Shown here piece by piece: positions 60,939 through 64,000 of a stretch of 64,000 nt of DNA; the stretch's first letter is position 1; each line of letters starts with the position of its first letter. The notes under the pieces are model-generated. The model made no database searches and had not been told where the DNA came from. It saw nothing but the letters and a program-made list of their open reading frames with translations. The stretch covers positions 248,001 through 312,000 of the forward strand of contig PGCO01000001.1 in the NCBI GenBank assembly GCA_002786355.1, given 5' to 3'. Position numbers and translations under genes: made by a program. The stretch is from Sediminibacterium sp. FEMGT703S. GTDB taxonomy: Bacteria > Bacteroidota > Bacteroidia > Chitinophagales > Chitinophagaceae.

Positions 60939-63398
60939 TTAAAAACTGTAGCGCTTCTTACGCCACAATTGAAAAAAATACCCTGTCAATAAAACAATTA
61001 CTACTGGTAACAATACATTGATGATTTGCCAAAATGTTTTCTGTTCTTTTAACTTTTGTTTATTCAGTAAACGTAAAACCACTGTTTTATTCCTACTTTC
61101 AAACAATGCATTATCAGACGAAAGATAATCTATACTATTCAAAAAAAATGCCCGATTAGCGAAGCGATAATTTTCCATTTGAATAAGTCCCATTGGCAAT
61201 GGTCCTGTTGTATTGCTAACCTCATTGGTTACTATATCGCCATCTGCTACTACTATTTGTTTTCCTGCCTTTATTGCAGCTGATAAATAAGGCTTTCCCG
61301 TACTCATTTTTACCGAATCAATTACCAACTTGGGTAAGCGATTACTAAATAATGAATTGAACTTTCCTTCGAGCAATACAGCAACAGGAATATAGCTTTT
61401 ATTAAAACTATATAAATCTTCCTGGCTCCTTACACTGTTTAAAGAAACCAATGCAGGCGATGGCAATATTCTACTATTAGTATCTGATGCTAGCAAAATC
61501 GTTTTTTGAATTCCCTTTGCCATTACGGTATCAATACTAGATGGAAAAATGGGCAAAACTCGATCTAGGTTTTCAGAAATTGGATTGGGCGTTCGTGCAG
61601 ATAATAATGGATAATATGGCCAAGGTATTCTTTGCATGCGAATACTTCCATCCGGATTTTTTCCTACTACCAACGGAATCTTAGAACAATTAAGGTCTTG
61701 CAATAAATCTCCATTTATTCTTACTCCATATTTGAACAATAATTCATCTAATCCTAAACCTCTATCGAATGCGGTATATTGTCCTTCTGTTCTTTTTAAG
61801 CTATCTAACTCTGCATGTAATTTATCGATGAACCAAATGATATTACCGCCGTTCATTACATACTGATCTAACTTCAATAAGTCTTCTTCTGTAAATTTAC
61901 TTTTAGGTTTTACCATCACCAATGTTTTGATGACACTTGCATCCGGATAAGCTTGCTTTAAATCAAAGATTCCCAATCGGTAATCATTGCGTAAACTTTC
62001 TCCCAAATCGTTCACGGTTAAATCGGTGGGTTGTCCATTGCCTACTACATATGCGATGGTGGGTATTTCCTTTCTGGTTAACTTATCAATTGCTGTTGCA
62101 AATTTATTTTCGAGCAAGGCTTCTGCTGCATTTCGGGTAGCTTCAACGTCCTCTTGTGGTTCTTCGGAGAGTACATTAAATTGCTTATATATTTTTCTAC
62201 TACTTCTTAAATCTACTGCAACGGGCGGCTGATTTTTTTGATAGTATACCATTGCACTTGGTACAATCAATTGATTCAATGTGGCTTCACCCGATTCTTG
62301 CGCTGTATTAGATTGTTCAAAAACCACTCCCATTTTTTGTAAACTATCATACAAAATGGCTTTGGCTGTATCACTTTGTATTCCATCTCCGGGATGCTTA
62401 AAAACCACCCTAATTTGGTTATTGGCATAGTTATTAAAAGAGGCCAATACGTCCGCGGTGGCCATGCTCAACTTTTTATAATCTGCTGGCAAACTACCAG
62501 TTAAAAAAACTTCTACAGTTATAGTAGAATCAATATTGGATAATAATTGAACGGTTGATTTACTTAGGGTAAATCGCTTGTCTTCCGTTAAGTCTAATCG
62601 ATTACTGATCATTGACCCTGCTACTGAAATGCTTATCAATAGGGCAACTGCAGCCAATAACTTGGTTGATTTTTTAGTAGTAGAGGCTAAACGCAATTGA
62701 GTAATATATAAGAAGAATCCAATTACTGCAATAAAATAAATGATATCAGCCGCTGCCAATACTCCTCTACTAATATTTGCTGCATGCAGTTGAATCCCCA
62801 ATAACTCAATATAATAATCTGCTCCTCCATTCAATATAGGAAGTTTAGCAACTGCACTAAATCCTGCAAACAAAGCAAAAGAAATCAATGCTCCAATACC
62901 GAATGCAGCAATTGTATTATTCGTTACACTACTTGCATAAATTCCTATTGTAGCATATACTCCAGCTAATAAAAACAAACTAATATAACTCCCTATAGTG
63001 GCGCCCACATCAATTCCTCCAGTAATACTTAGTGCCTGCATGGAAACCGCGTAAACCACTGTTGGAACCAATGCAATCAATACAATCAATAGCACGCCCA
63101 AATATTTGCCTACAATAATTTGTCTTAAGGTAAGCGGTAAGGTTTGTAATAATTCATAAGTACCTGTTCTAATTTCATCCGAAATACTTCGCATGGTAAT
63201 AGCAGGAATCAAAAACAATAATAACCAAGGCATTAATTGGAAAAATGGCGCTAAACTAGCATAGCCAAAATTGAGTAAACTGGTATCTGGAAAAACAAAA
63301 AACAATAGCCCAGTCACCCCTAAAAATATTCCTAGTACAAGGTATCCAGTTACCGAAGCAAAAAATTGTTGCCACTCTTTTTTACAGATCATCCACAT
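60939..63398 (-). CDS. gldFG: Gliding-associated ABC transporter fusion GldF-GldG
   Basis: The 819-residue protein joins an ABC-2 permease half (1-240, six helices, with MRSISDEIRTGTYELLQTLPLTLRQIIVGKYLG) to a GldG-type half (about 250-819), which opens with a helix, then LDLTEDKRFTLSKSTVQLLSNI, and ends in a helix before a basic tail. In gliding Bacteroidota these are two genes, gldF and gldG; the fusion is common in the Chitinophagaceae. The ATPase GldA is not in the window. The ATG is at 63398. Confidence 0.9.
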   Translation of the reverse strand: MWMICKKEWQQFFASVTGYLVLGIFLGVTGLLFFVFPDTSLLNFGYASLAPFFQLMPWLLLFLIPAITMRSISDEIRTGTYELLQTLPLTLRQIIVGKYLGVLLIVLIALVPTVVYAVSMQALSITGGIDVGATIGSYISLFLLAGVYATIGIYASSVTNNTIAAFGIGALISFALFAGFSAVAKLPILNGGADYYIELLGIQLHAANISRGVLAAADIIYFIAVIGFFLYITQLRLASTTKKSTKLLAAVALLISISVAGSMISNRLDLTEDKRFTLSKSTVQLLSNIDSTITVEVFLTGSLPADYKKLSMATADVLASFNNYANNQIRVVFKHPGDGIQSDTAKAILYDSLQKMGVVFEQSNTAQESGEATLNQLIVPSAMVYYQKNQPPVAVDLRSSRKIYKQFNVLSEEPQEDVEATRNAAEALLENKFATAIDKLTRKEIPTIAYVVGNGQPTDLTVNDLGESLRNDYRLGIFDLKQAYPDASVIKTLVMVKPKSKFTEEDLLKLDQYVMNGGNIIWFIDKLHAELDSLKRTEGQYTAFDRGLGLDELLFKYGVRINGDLLQDLNCSKIPLVVGKNPDGSIRMQRIPWPYYPLLSARTPNPISENLDRVLPIFPSSIDTVMAKGIQKTILLASDTNSRILPSPALVSLNSVRSQEDLYSFNKSYIPVAVLLEGKFNSLFSNRLPKLVIDSVKMSTGKPYLSAAIKAGKQIVVADGDIVTNEVSNTTGPLPMGLIQMENYRFANRAFFLNSIDYLSSDNALFESRNKTVVLRLLNKQKLKEQKTFWQIINVLLPVVIVLLTGYFFQLWRKKRYSF

Positions 63399-63424
63399 GG
63401 CTCAAAACTAAAGTTTTTATACGC

Positions 63425-63450
63425 AAAAACCCCGACGAATCGGGGTTTTA
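63425..63450 (-). terminator. Terminator CCCCGA-CGAA-TCGGGG
   Basis: A 6-bp GC stem with a 4-nt loop and A/T runs on both sides lies 51 nt beyond the iscA stop. On the minus strand it is followed by a T-run and would end the iscU-iscA transcript before gldFG. Confidence 0.75.
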
Positions 63451-63500
63451 CTATCAAGATTTGATTTTTTTAACACTGCGGGTACGCTAATCTAGCACTG

Positions 63501-63857
63501 CTAAACCGCAAAACTTTCTCCACATCCACAACTTCTGCTGGCATTTGGGTTATCAAAATAAAAACCCTTCCCATTTAAGCCATCAGAAAAATCTAACTCT
63601 GTATTTACAAGGTATAAAAAGCTTTTCAGGTCGGTAACTACTTTTACGCCATTATCTTCAAATACTTGGTCCATCGGCTTTATTTCGTTGTCGAAGTCTA
63701 GCTTGTAGCTCAACCCAGAACAACCTCCGCCAACCACGCCTACTCGTAAAAAATAGCTTTCGTCTCCTGTAACACCAGCTTCTTCCATAAGCTGCAATAC
63801 TTTCGCTTTGGCTTTATCGCTTACGTAAATACTATTTTCTGTTGCTGTTTCGCTCAT
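63501..63857 (-). CDS. iscA: HesB/IscA-family iron-sulfur assembly protein
   Basis: The 118-residue A-type carrier has the three conserved cysteines, Cys46 (VVGGGCSGLS), Cys110 and Cys112 (SCGCGESF). It passes Fe-S clusters to target enzymes. It starts 18 nt after the stop of the iscU-like gene, so the two are an operon. Whether it is IscA, SufA or ErpA cannot be decided. Confidence 0.92.
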   Translation of the reverse strand: MSETATENSIYVSDKAKAKVLQLMEEAGVTGDESYFLRVGVVGGGCSGLSYKLDFDNEIKPMDQVFEDNGVKVVTDLKSFLYLVNTELDFSDGLNGKGFYFDNPNASRSCGCGESFAV

Positions 63858-63875
63858 ACGCTTTGTATTGATGTA

Positions 63876-64000
63876 TTAGTGAATTCTTTCTTCGAACACT
63901 AACTCTTCTAAACCATTTTTCTTTCTGTAATCGTTAATTGCGCTTTTAATAGCATCTTCTGCCAATACAGAGCAATGGATTTTTACTGGAGGAAGGTTCA
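63876..64000 (-). CDS. iscU: IscU/NifU-like iron-sulfur scaffold protein (partial, C-terminus only)
   Basis: Only the last 41 codons are inside the window. They encode LPPVKIHCSVLAEDAIKSAI followed by NDYRKKNGLEE, the usual C-terminus of IscU scaffolds, including the third cluster Cys. The gene continues beyond the right edge and precedes iscA. Confidence 0.88.
   Translation of the reverse strand, partial: NLPPVKIHCSVLAEDAIKSAINDYRKKNGLEELVFEERIH

Overview
The window is a stretch of a low-GC Bacteroidota chromosome, most likely from the Chitinophagaceae. The basis is SusC/SusD, a MurF-Alr fusion, a GldF-GldG fusion, many secreted lipoproteins, TTG starts and TAnnTTTG-type -7 boxes just upstream of several genes. 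The genus cannot be fixed by eye, and no phage, plasmid or transposase gene was recognised.

Region 1 to about 15.8 kb is accessory and very AT-rich. It holds a partial GyrI-like protein, an ankyrin protein, a GlxA-type regulator with a DUF1326 protein, two tandem esterase-TPR paralogues, a beta-lactamase-fold protein and a leftward group (DUF1772, START, membrane protein, Crp-type regulator, a broken alpha/beta hydrolase, a DoxX-like protein). It continues with three unrecognised lipoproteins, an exported phosphodiesterase with an AraC regulator, and a Vat-like streptogramin acetyltransferase homologue. From 15.85 to 19.06 kb two complete hipB-hipA modules lie tail to tail.

Region 19.1 to 39.5 kb is a large, tightly packed leftward operon for taking apart sialylated glycans. 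Its order of transcription is susC, susD, sialate lyase, permuted mutarotase, MFS transporter, sialidase, AGE-type epimerase, sialate O-acetylesterase, GH20, an SGNH-GH20 fusion and GH2. A divergent GntR/FCD regulator sits at the head. The enzymes would deacetylate and remove sialic acid outside the cytoplasm, trim galactose and HexNAc, import the sugar, and convert Neu5Ac to ManNAc and then GlcNAc. No kinase, NagA or NagB is present, so those steps must be encoded elsewhere.

Region 39.6 to 49.7 kb holds a WG-repeat lipoprotein, a DUF4143 ATPase behind 33-bp phased repeats, a GC-rich tandem array of mini-hairpins, and tRNA-Ser(GGA). Further along are TatD, a polysaccharide deacetylase, gltX, a free-standing B12-binding domain, a zeta-toxin-like kinase with a small partner, a crotonase and fumC.

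Region 49.7 to 51.4 kb is the most unusual part. An S41 peptidase gene is flanked by a 16-bp inverted repeat and, outside that, by two long hairpins. Their stems are unrelated in sequence but carry the same internal loop (GAGCATT opposite GCAGCGA) in mirrored orientation.

Region 51.4 to 64 kb is mostly core: amidohydrolase, lspA, an SprB-repeat-like protein, an outer-membrane beta-barrel protein, a TPR protein, murF-alr, terC, gldFG, and iscA/iscU (iscU cut by the window edge).
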